From the NCBI GenBank assembly GCA_016793805.1, contig JAEUIZ010000040.1:62001-126000 (forward strand): a DNA stretch of 64,000 nucleotides, read 5' to 3'. Both the position numbers and the translations under genes were made by a program. This stretch comes from Phycisphaerae bacterium. GTDB taxonomy: Bacteria > Planctomycetota > Phycisphaerae > Phycisphaerales > UBA1924. Of this stretch, positions 24,673 through 33,200 are shown piece after piece. Under the pieces are notes generated by a model. That model was given only the letters and a program-made list of their open reading frames with translations, ran no database searches and had not been told where the DNA came from. Positions within the stretch are counted from its first letter, which is position 1, and every line of letters begins with the position of its first letter.

Positions 24673-27357
24673 TCACGGGCAGCCCGCGTTGAAGCGATTG
24701 GTGAAGCAGGTGAAGTCGGCCACGTTGAACACGGGTGCCGCGGTGCTTCCGTCGCAGTTGGCGTAGGGCTTGCCCATCGCGAAGGCGTCGATGAAGCACA
24801 CGTAGTCGAGGATGTTCAGCACGGGCGGGACCGTGCTGCGATCGCAGTTGGCGTAGCAGACATTGCCGATCGAGAGGTTGGCCGCGGCACTGATCGTCTG
24901 CCCGCAGGCGTTGATGAGCAGGCAGGAGTAGTTCCCCTCGTGCTGCGGGCCGACGGCGGGAATGGCGTAGAGCGGCTGGTTCGCGCCGGGGAGGAGGCTG
25001 CCGTCCAGCCGCCACTGGTAACTCACGCCGGCCGAGGACGTGGCGACGGTGAAGGTGGCGGCGGCGCCGGACTGCACCACGAGCGATTGCGGCTGCGTCG
25101 TGATGGTGGGTCCTGGTTCGACGACGAGGACAGCGGGATCGCTGGTCGCGGAGCCGCAGGAGTTGGTGGCGACGCAGGTGTAGGTTCCGGACGCGCCCAC
25201 CGTGGCGTTGGTGATGGTGTACGTCGGCGAGGTCGCGCCGGCGATGTTCACGCCGTTCCGCCGCCACTGGAACGTGGGCGTGGGCGAGCCGACGGCGGAG
25301 ACCTGGAACTGCACGCCCGCGCCGACGCAGATCGTCCCGCCGGTGGGTTGCCCCGTGAACTGCGGGCAGGGGTTTCCGGGCGCGATGGTGAGGATGCCGG
25401 TCGCGGACGAAGCGCTCTGGCCGTCGGGGTTGGTGACGCTGATCGTGCGCGCGCCAAGGGCCGCGGCGCCGGTCGCCGTGACGTTCAGGACGATCTGGGT
25501 GGGATTGGTGAACAAGACGCTGTTGACGGTGACGCCGGTGCCCCCGACGAGGGCCTGGAGGCGGCTGGGAAAGGAGGCGTCGGTGTCGTAGAACCCCGAG
25601 CCGCCGGCCGAGGTTCCGGTGAGCGTGACGTTGACGTTGGACTGCCCCTGCATCACGGAACTCGGATTGCACGAGGCGGGCGTGGCGGGTGGCGGTGCGA
25701 TGAGCCGCGTGGCGCGGACGGCCCACTGGCCCCCGGAGGCGGCGTACTCCTGGAAGGTCCAGAGCGTCTGATCGTCGGCGGGATCGACGACGGTGGCGGA
25801 ATAGTCGCCCCAGCGCTGCATGCCGGGCTCCTGGTTGTACGCCGCGGCACCGGCAACAATGGTGGCGGGTGCCTGGGTGGTGCCGAGGGCGTCGGTGGAG
25901 AGCCGACCCGCGGCGACCACGCTGGCGAACTGCGCGGCACCGGCCGAACTGGCGGCGATGGCCATGTGGCCCTGGCCCGAGGCGGCGACGGAAGGGATCC
26001 AGATGTGGCGCGCGCCGGTGGCATCAAAGAGGGTGCCGGATTGGGTGAGGCTGGGCGTGCCGGTGAGGTTGCTGACCTGGTACCAGCGGGAGCCGTTCTT
26101 CCCGCCGCTGGTGACCGCCACGCCGGAGGTGTTGACCTGGATGTTGTGAGCGGTCCAAAGGCTGCGGACGCCGGTCGCGCGGTTGCGGCGGATCTGGGCG
26201 GCAAAGAGCCGGTCGTCGAGGGCGTCGAGCGGATCGGCGCTGCCCTGGGCCACCACGTCCACCGGGAAACTCGTCGCCGGGACGGTCAGGTTGATGTTGG
26301 AGGACATCGTGGGCGAGGTGCCCGGGCTGCTGACGCGTCGGAGCACGAGTCGCCCGAACGTGCCGGAGTCGGCCCCGATGAAGTAGCCCTCCGTGGCGGC
26401 GGAGTCGTCGTTGTCCACGCCGCGGGGCGAGGTCGGCCCGTTGCCCGCGACGATGAGGTTGCGGAAGGCGTTGGCGACGATCGGCCCGCCGGAGAGGACG
26501 GAGGACTTGCGCACGACCCACGCGGAGGTGTTCACGAAGCCACCGTTGAACATGTCCGCGCCGATGTAGAGGGCGTTGTTGTCGACGCCGAGCGAGGCGT
26601 AGTCGGCGAGCAGCCCGGTGTTGCCGGCGGGGGTGACCTGATCTTGGACGAAAAAGTAGAAACTGAAGTTGGCCTGGGCCGTGATCGTCGCGCCGGAACT
26701 GACGGCGATCATGATTCGATTGGGCTCGGTGAAAGTAATGGCCGAGACGAACCACCGCTGCGAGATTCGGTCGAAGCGCACCTGCGGATCGCCGCAGGTC
26801 GCATTGCCTCGGACCGAGGCGAAGAAGGCGTCGAGGGTGACATTCAGCGGCCCGACGGCGCCGTTGGACTTCGCGAGGACCTTGATCCGGCCGTTGGTCA
26901 GCACGATGAGTTGGGTCAGCCCGACGGCTCCCTGGGAATCGGGTGGAAAGGAGAACGACTCGGCCTGGGTGATTCCAACGACGTTGAGGCCGATGCTCTG
27001 AGGTGCGTCGAGCCAGGTATTGGCGATCTGAGCGGGCCTGGGTGCGACGGGATCCCAAGGCCACATGGGAACAAACTCGGCACCGGGAGCCTGTGGCAAC
27101 CCCCTGCGATCGGGGTACTCTCGCTCGTCGCGGATGATGGGTCGAGGCGGCCTGGGGGTGGCGCGGTCGCGGGCGACGATCTGCTCGACGGACTCCACGA
27201 TCGGCGACATGCCCACCCACGGCTCGTAGGGGCCGAGGTCCTGAGCCCTCGCGGTAGGGGCCAAGAGCGGGAGAATCGTGGCCGCGGCACCAGCAAGGGC
27301 CCGGAGCGAGCGCGCGCCGCGGTCGATGCAGGCCGACAATGATCGCGGTTGACTCAC
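24673..27357 (-). CDS. Secreted Ig-domain protein with GC-type dockerin tail
   Basis: An 894-residue exported protein. A GTG start at 27357 follows GGAG nine bases upstream, and the signal peptide is LAGAAATILPLLAPTARAQ. The first 550 residues have beta-propeller-like features, including RWGDYSATVVDPADDQTLW. An IPT/TIG-like domain spans roughly 560-660. Two Ig-like domains follow, each with a QWR-x10-GTYTC-type tail (GASGTYTCVATNSCG, HEGNYSCLLINACG). The last 55 residues are two GC-type units ending NAGCP. It is likely an adhesive surface protein; the ligand is unknown. It lies divergent from dnaA with 208 bp between. Confidence 0.8.
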   Translation of the reverse strand: MSQPRSLSACIDRGARSLRALAGAAATILPLLAPTARAQDLGPYEPWVGMSPIVESVEQIVARDRATPRPPRPIIRDEREYPDRRGLPQAPGAEFVPMWPWDPVAPRPAQIANTWLDAPQSIGLNVVGITQAESFSFPPDSQGAVGLTQLIVLTNGRIKVLAKSNGAVGPLNVTLDAFFASVRGNATCGDPQVRFDRISQRWFVSAITFTEPNRIMIAVSSGATITAQANFSFYFFVQDQVTPAGNTGLLADYASLGVDNNALYIGADMFNGGFVNTSAWVVRKSSVLSGGPIVANAFRNLIVAGNGPTSPRGVDNDDSAATEGYFIGADSGTFGRLVLRRVSSPGTSPTMSSNINLTVPATSFPVDVVAQGSADPLDALDDRLFAAQIRRNRATGVRSLWTAHNIQVNTSGVAVTSGGKNGSRWYQVSNLTGTPSLTQSGTLFDATGARHIWIPSVAASGQGHMAIAASSAGAAQFASVVAAGRLSTDALGTTQAPATIVAGAAAYNQEPGMQRWGDYSATVVDPADDQTLWTFQEYAASGGQWAVRATRLIAPPPATPASCNPSSVMQGQSNVNVTLTGTSAGGSGFYDTDASFPSRLQALVGGTGVTVNSVLFTNPTQIVLNVTATGAAALGARTISVTNPDGQSASSATGILTIAPGNPCPQFTGQPTGGTICVGAGVQFQVSAVGSPTPTFQWRRNGVNIAGATSPTYTITNATVGASGTYTCVATNSCGSATSDPAVLVVEPGPTITTQPQSLVVQSGAAATFTVATSSAGVSYQWRLDGSLLPGANQPLYAIPAVGPQHEGNYSCLLINACGQTISAAANLSIGNVCYANCDRSTVPPVLNILDYVCFIDAFAMGKPYANCDGSTAAPVFNVADFTCFTNRFNAGCP

Positions 27358-27454
27358 TTTGGAGGTCTCCACGGCCCAGGTGTCGGCCTGACCACCGTCC
27401 CGGCCCAAACCTAGGTTGACGACTTTTCCGTCCGTGTCAAGCCCCACCCGCGGA

Positions 27455-27484
27455 TTGACTGGACACCCGGGAGGAGAGTACGTT
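27455..27484 (+). promoter_or_regulatory. dnaA: Candidate dnaA promoter
   Basis: TTGACT (27455-27460), an 18-base spacer and TACGTT (27479-27484) lie about 80 bp before the dnaA start. The -35 is good, the -10 is weak. A 10-bp palindrome AACCTAGGTT is at 27408-27417. No DnaA boxes were seen in the 208-bp gap. Confidence 0.3.
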
Positions 27485-27565
27485 TGCGTTCGGGCGGCCC
27501 GGGCGGGCCGTCCGTCGGTGCGTCTCCTTCCCGACTGGCACGGTGGGCGATCGCGGAGCGATTCG

Positions 27566-28909
27566 GTGGCGGACCCTGAGGCACGCATCTGGGCTGAGGT
27601 GCAGTCCTACCTGCGCTCGCACTACCCCGGCCTTCGCCGGCAGTGGTTCGAGGAGTTGGAACTGCTCGGGATCGACGCGGGGATCGCGCGCGTCCGCGCC
27701 CAGACCTCGGTCCATCGAGATTACCTGCATCGGCAGTGCCTGGACGCCTTTGGCGAAGCAATCCGCGCGGTGACGGGTCGGCTGCTCACGGTGCGGTTCC
27801 TCGGGCCCGAGGACGACCCCGAGGCGCCGTACGACCACGGGCTGTCGGCGTTCCGCGGCCTGCCCATGCCGGAGGCGATCGTCCTCAATCCCGACAACTC
27901 GTTCGAGCACTTTATCGTCGGGCCCTCGAACCGGATGGCGCACGCGGCGGCGATGGCGGTCGCGGATCAGCCGGGACGGTCGTACAACCCGCTCTTTATC
28001 CACGGGGGCGTGGGCCTCGGCAAGACGCACCTGCTCCAGGCGATCTGCCTGCGGCTGGGCGATCGGCACCCGGGGGCCTCGATCCACTACACCTCGTGCG
28101 ACGGGTTCATCACGCAGTACTTCGAGTCGGTCCAGGCGGGCCAGATGGCGGCGTTCCGCGACAAGTTCCGCGGGGTGGACGTGCTCGTCATCGACGACAT
28201 CCACTTCCTGGCCAAGCGCGGGCGATCGCAGGAGGAGTTCTTCCACACGTACAACAGCGTGATGCAGTCGGGGCGGCAGATCATCGTCTCGTCCGACGCG
28301 CCGCCGGAGGTCATCCCGCACCTCGAGGAGCGCCTGATCAGCCGGTTCCGGCAGGGGATGGTCGCGGGCATCGACCCCCCGGACCTCGAGACGCGCGTGG
28401 CGATCCTCAAGGGCAAGGCGCGAATGCGCGGGATCCCGCTCCCGGACGACGCCGCGTTCCATGTCGCCGCGTGCATCGACTCGAACATCCGCGAACTCGA
28501 GGGCGCGATCACGAGCCTGCAACTGGCCGCGGGGGTGGACGGGGTCGCGGTGGACCTCGCGCTGGCGCGCCGGGTGCTCGGCGAGACGCCCGCCGCTCGC
28601 GCGGAGAGCCCCACCATCCACACCGTGATCGCCGCGGTGACGGAGTTCTACGGCGTTCGGCTCACCGATCTGCAGAGCAAGCGCCGGCACCGGTCGGTGA
28701 CGATGCCGCGGCAGGTGTGCATGTACCTCGCCCGCACGCACACGCGGCACTCGCTCGAAGAGATCGGGGGGCACTTCGGCGGGCGCGACCACACGACCGT
28801 GATGCACGCGATACGGGCCGTCGATTCTCGGCGGAAAAGCGACCCGACCTTCGATCAGCAGGTCGTCTCGCTCGACGAGCGGCTGCGGCACCCGATTCGC
28901 CCGGGCTGA
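27566..28909 (+). CDS. dnaA: Chromosomal replication initiator DnaA
   Basis: DnaA binds DnaA boxes and melts oriC. The 447-residue protein has an N-terminal domain I (IWAEVQSYLRSHYPG), an AAA+ core with Walker A GGVGLGKTHLLQA near residue 147 and Walker B VLVIDDIHFLAKR near 206, and the C-terminal DNA-binding helices including GGHFGGRDHTTVMHAI. GTG 27566 is chosen because GGAG lies seven bases upstream and the homologous N-terminus begins there. No dnaN, recF or gyrB follows, so this is not the classical dnaA-dnaN operon, and no oriC-like DnaA-box cluster was visible nearby. Confidence 0.93.
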   Translation: MADPEARIWAEVQSYLRSHYPGLRRQWFEELELLGIDAGIARVRAQTSVHRDYLHRQCLDAFGEAIRAVTGRLLTVRFLGPEDDPEAPYDHGLSAFRGLPMPEAIVLNPDNSFEHFIVGPSNRMAHAAAMAVADQPGRSYNPLFIHGGVGLGKTHLLQAICLRLGDRHPGASIHYTSCDGFITQYFESVQAGQMAAFRDKFRGVDVLVIDDIHFLAKRGRSQEEFFHTYNSVMQSGRQIIVSSDAPPEVIPHLEERLISRFRQGMVAGIDPPDLETRVAILKGKARMRGIPLPDDAAFHVAACIDSNIRELEGAITSLQLAAGVDGVAVDLALARRVLGETPAARAESPTIHTVIAAVTEFYGVRLTDLQSKRRHRSVTMPRQVCMYLARTHTRHSLEEIGGHFGGRDHTTVMHAIRAVDSRRKSDPTFDQQVVSLDERLRHPIRPG

Positions 28910-28933
28910 GGCCGAGGTGGGCGGCGATCGTGG

Positions 28934-29563
28934 TCAGTCGTCATCCGGGCGGAGAGGCCGCGACACGCGATAGGACCCGGTGAACCAGCCGTGCAAATCC
29001 GCGAGCCGCGCTCGCTCGTCGGCGAATGGAAACGTGGGGCAGTCGGGCGGGACGGCTCGGGACGTGATCGGACAGACGGCCCACGTCGGGCCGCCGAGGC
29101 GCGCCAGCGCCGGCCGAGCCAGCCAGGTGTTCGGCACGTCGAGATGGACTGTTCTGGAGGTCTCGCCCGCGTGCTCCATGCGCACCCGAGCCGTGCTCGA
29201 GTGGAGTGAGTCCGTGGCGAGGCCCAGTCGTGACGCCCACTCGACCAGGATGATCCGAGGAGCGTCGGACTCGAGACCGAGGACGCCCGCGTCCTCGGTG
29301 CCGTGCATTCGGTAGGCGTCGATGTGGGCGACGGTTGGCCGACCCGGCGCGCGGTACTCGTGGGCGAGCACGAAAGTTGGGCTGGAGACGGCGGAGGCGT
29401 CGTGCCCGAGGGCCGCGACGATCGAGCGGATCAGCGTCGTCTTGCCCGCGCCGAGTTCGCCGTCGATGAGCACGGCATCGCCGGGCTTCAGCACGCGGGC
29501 GAGGTCGCCCGCGAGGCGGTGCGTCTCATCCTCGGTCCGGGAATGGCGCACGATCGTCGTCAT
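28934..29563 (-). CDS. tsaE: TsaE tRNA t6A ATPase fused to a degenerate YacG-like zinc ribbon
   Basis: TsaE is the ATPase that supports the TsaBD complex in making t6A37 of ANN-decoding tRNAs. Residues 1-150 show Walker A GELGAGKTTLIR (36-47), SSPTFVLAHEY, HIDAYRM and LVEWASRLG. The usual length is about 150; this protein has 209 residues. The extra C-terminal part, 160-209, resembles YacG (DUF329), the DNA gyrase inhibitor. The spacing Cys164-x2-Thr167-x13-Ala181-x3-Ala185 matches its zinc ribbon with three of four cysteines replaced, and PFADERARLADLHGWF matches YacG's PFCSxRCxLxDLxxW. It overlaps the GNAT gene by 4 bp (ATGA). Confidence 0.85.
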   Translation of the reverse strand: MTTIVRHSRTEDETHRLAGDLARVLKPGDAVLIDGELGAGKTTLIRSIVAALGHDASAVSSPTFVLAHEYRAPGRPTVAHIDAYRMHGTEDAGVLGLESDAPRIILVEWASRLGLATDSLHSSTARVRMEHAGETSRTVHLDVPNTWLARPALARLGGPTWAVCPITSRAVPPDCPTFPFADERARLADLHGWFTGSYRVSRPLRPDDD

Positions 29564-30159
29564 GAATCGGTCCCGGACAGTTCGGCCCGGACACTCTGGG
29601 GGCCGCTGGTGTCAGGACTGGCACCGTGGGCAAGGCGCTCGAGGTTCGAGTCCGAAAGGCGGTAGGCGAGCGCGCCGGTCTTTCTCACGGCGCCGAGCGA
29701 CTCATAGAACGCGATGGCGCGCGGGTTGTCCTCGCGGACGGTCCACTCGACGCCCACGCAACCCCGTTCGATCGCTTCGGCAGCGAGCCAGGCCATGAAC
29801 CGGCCGCCCAACCCTCTCCCGCGAGCGGCGGCGTCGACAAAGAGGTCTTCGAGGTAGAGCACGGGCCGCGCGGTGAACGTGGGCACGAGGATGTAGAACC
29901 ACGCGTAGCCGACGATGGCGTCGTGGCGGACGGGCGGGCCGCCGACGGGGTCGCGCGCGAGTGAGTCGTCAAGCAAGATGACGGCCTCGGCACGGGCGGG
30001 CGTGCCGAAGAGGGCCGAGGCGATGGCAGCCTCGGTGCAGACAGCAAGTTCTGGGCGGCCCTCGTGGGTCGCGAGACCGCGGATCATGCGGACGATGTGC
30101 GGCACGTCGGCAGGACGGGCGGCACGGATCCAGCCGGGCATGTCGGCAGCGCGGGCCAT
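29560..30159 (-). CDS. GNAT family N-acetyltransferase
   Basis: A 199-residue acetyltransferase. The acetyl-CoA-binding motif A is VDAAARGRGLGGRFMAWLA, preceded by PVLYLEDLFV, and motif B is WTVREDNPRAIAFYESLGA. The LYLEDLFV pattern is typical of the spermidine/spermine N1-acetyltransferase (SSAT)-like branch, so a diamine, polyamine or amino acid could be the substrate. It is not RimI-like despite standing beside tsaE. It is translationally coupled to tsaE by an ATGA overlap. A C-terminal tail of about 35 residues has no clear family match. Confidence 0.85.
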   Translation of the reverse strand: MARAADMPGWIRAARPADVPHIVRMIRGLATHEGRPELAVCTEAAIASALFGTPARAEAVILLDDSLARDPVGGPPVRHDAIVGYAWFYILVPTFTARPVLYLEDLFVDAAARGRGLGGRFMAWLAAEAIERGCVGVEWTVREDNPRAIAFYESLGAVRKTGALAYRLSDSNLERLAHGASPDTSGPQSVRAELSGTDS

Positions 30160-30233
30160 GCGGGATGGTAAACGCGCAGCGTCGTGACGTTTGGAGTACC
30201 GAACCGCCGGACCTGGAGGCGTCGGCGATTGCT

Positions 30234-33200
30234 CTAGGCACGCCGCGGGAATGCGAGGAAGACGCCGGTGCGGGTCCGATCCTGGCCCAGCAGGTGCTCG
30301 AGGAAGTCAACTTGTGTGCCGATGGGATCGGACGAGAACCCGACGTCGACCTTCTTCGCGAGGATGACGTCCTCGTCCTCGGTCTCGCCGATGACGGTGG
30401 CGCGGACGCGGACCGGCCGCTCGACAAAGCCCGTGGTGCGCACCTGGAAGAGATTGGCGAGCAGTTGGACGAAGTCCTCGGTCAGCGGATTGATGAAGTT
30501 GAAGACGTGGACCTGGGCATCGACCGGGAAGGCCTTGCGGACGTCGGCGAGCCGCACCGGCGTGCCATCGACGTTGATGTCGCCCGCGGCCAGGAGCGTG
30601 ACGAGCGCCCTGGTGTCGACGTTGAGGAAAGGCCGGGCGGCGTCGGTGCGGGGCTCGTCGTCGGGGGACTCCTGTCCCTTGGTGTAGATGATGTCGATGT
30701 TGAAGTCGAGGCGATCGACGGTGGACGAGTGGGCGACAATGTTGAGCGTCTTGACGCTGCCGACGGGCGCGAGCGAGAGGGACTTGAGCAGCGCGTCGAA
30801 CCCGCGCCCGAAGACCCGGCGGTAGCCGAGAAGCAGGTCGCGCAGCGCCTTGAAGTCCGGGAAGAAGATGCCCGTCGTGACGACCTCGGCGAGTTCCTGC
30901 CCGAAGAGCGGCTCGATCTCGGCCGATGGAGACGCGCGGAACGAGAGCGAGGACGGCCCGATGAAGTCCCACTCTTGGAGCGGGACGCCCTCGGCGGTGA
31001 TGGCCGGCGTGGGAACGGGCGAGTCGGCGGGAAGGCCGAGGAACTCGCGGCGTGAGGCGTCATTGCCGATGATGCGGTCGAGCGCGGAGTTGCCGGTCGA
31101 CACGGGCGCGACGGGAGCCGTGCCACCACCGGTGCCGCCCGTCGGCTTGGTGCCGCTGGAGCCCGAGATTGCGCCGCTGGGCGTGACGCCGCTGCCGCCC
31201 GATCCTCCGGTGCCCGCGTTAGCGCCGCCCGCGGTGCCCGCGGCCTTGGCGGCCTCGGCGGCCTTTTTCTTCGCGGCCTCCTCGGCGTTGACCACCGCGC
31301 CCGCCTCGGTGATGTTCTTGTCCTGGAGCGACTTCCCGAGTTTGGCCTTCTCCAGGTCGGCAGCAATCTTGCGACGCTCGACGTCCGCCGTCAGCGATGC
31401 CTTGAGGCTGTCGGTGGCCTGGCTCCCGGCCGAGGTCGCGCCCGCGGCGGAGAGTTTCGCGGTCTCGGTGGCGAGTTTGATCGTGTCGGCCAGCCCGCTC
31501 ATGTCGCGGAAGATGTTGCCGTTCTGGATGGCGGTGAACGCCGCGGCGAGGCCGGTCGGGTCGGGGAGCGTCGGGGGCTGCTGGATGCTCACGAGCGGGC
31601 TGCTGAACTGCCCGGGCGTGAGGTTCTCTTCCGACTTGCGCGTGCCGGTCTGGATGGCCGCGATGTCCGACGGCTGGATGGGGATCGGCGAGTCCTGCCA
31701 GTTGAAGAATCGAGTGAGATCGAGTTTCTCGGCGCAGTTGGAGCGTCCGAGGACGGCCTCGGCGAAGATCCCGCCGCTGGAGAGGGGCACGATGTCGACC
31801 TTGGACTGGCCCAGCGCGAGCCCGCGAGAGGCCATGAACGCGCGCCACTCGGCGTCGTTGATCGGATCCGTGTTGATGCGGAAGGCCAGCGCGTTGCCGA
31901 CGATCCGCAGCGGCGTGGGCTCGGCGACCTGCACCAGCGAGACGGACTGGCCGTTGATCGTGACGCTGAAGGGCGAGAGGAGGCCCGCGATCATCGCCGC
32001 GTCGAGCGAGCGATACACGGCCTGGCTGTAGTGCAGGCGGTTGTCCATGAGATGCTGGACGAGGTTGACGTCGGCGCCCGCGGCCCGCACGTCGATCAGC
32101 CGCGTTTCTGCCGTTGACTTCGGCACGGTCACCGTGGGCAGTTCGAGCGGGAAGACGATGCCGTTGCGAGAGAGCGCGAGAACGCCCGTGGCCTGCACGT
32201 CGGCGGCGGCGTCGCTGCCCTCGAGGGAGATGCGATCGACCTCGGCCATGGGCACCCCGGTGGTCAGGTTCGTCACGCGGGTCCCGTCGCGCATGATGAG
32301 CGCGAGGCGAATGGCGCGGGAGGTGCTCTGCACGGCCACTTCCTCGATGCGGACGTCGGAGGGCACGAAGAGGGACTGCGAGCCGCGTCGAATGGTGGGC
32401 GACTTGAGGAACGCGGAGAGCCGGCTCGCGGCGTTCTCCCAGAGATTGTCGGCGATGTCGTCCGGGGCCGGGGGACGGGGCGGGCGCGGCGGCGTGGGCG
32501 GAGGAGGCTCGGGCGGCTCGACGGGGCCGGGCGTGCCCGGATCACCCGCACGCCGACGGAGAAGCACCGTTGGCGTGAGCACCCTGGCGCGAGTCAGCAC
32601 GTCGCCGACGGTGCCGCCGAGGTCGGGGAAGACCGCGCGTCGCTCGGGCGCGAGTTCGAGCGTGTCGAAGTTGAGCAGCGCGTCGCGGACGGCCTCGGTG
32701 AGGGCGGCATCCACGAGCGCGCCGCGGAACCGACGGAGCAGGTCCGCGTTCGTGAAGTCCACGAGCCGGAAGGGCACGAACACGACACGGTCGCACCGCG
32801 CGAGGGACGTCTCAGTGCGGTAGACCTGCACGACCTCGTAGTACTGGACCGTCAGGGCGTGCATGTGGTTGTAGTTGGTGATCACCCGCGTCGAGACGCT
32901 CTCGTGCTCGGTCTGGCTCACCTCGCGGACCACCGAGGCCCGTCGCGTCCGGGCGGCGTGCGCGTTCTGGTGCGTGCGGTCGCTGACGTTCTGGAGCATC
33001 GAGGCGCCGATCTCGCGGCTCCCGGCGCTGGTCGCGTAACTGTCCGCCGAGGTCTTGGTCTTGGAGATGCTGGCGCTCGCGCCACCGCCAAACGGCCCGA
33101 TGGAGACGCCCGCGGACGCCCCGGCCTGCTTGGTGGTCGAGGTGCTCTCGGTGTGCGAGAACCCGGACTGCGACTCCTTGGCGACCGCCTCGGTCACCTC

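Noticed and set aside
24619-27342. 907-codon plus-strand frame, Gly/Asp/Arg-rich
   Set aside because: Antisense to the Ig-domain secreted gene; no known domain or proper start.
27408-27417. Palindrome AACCTAGGTT upstream of dnaA
   Set aside because: Short and single, with no second copy or known binding factor; not enough to call an operator.
27996-28004. TTATCCACG resembling a DnaA box
   Set aside because: It lies inside the dnaA coding sequence at the Walker A region and is isolated, so it is a codon coincidence.
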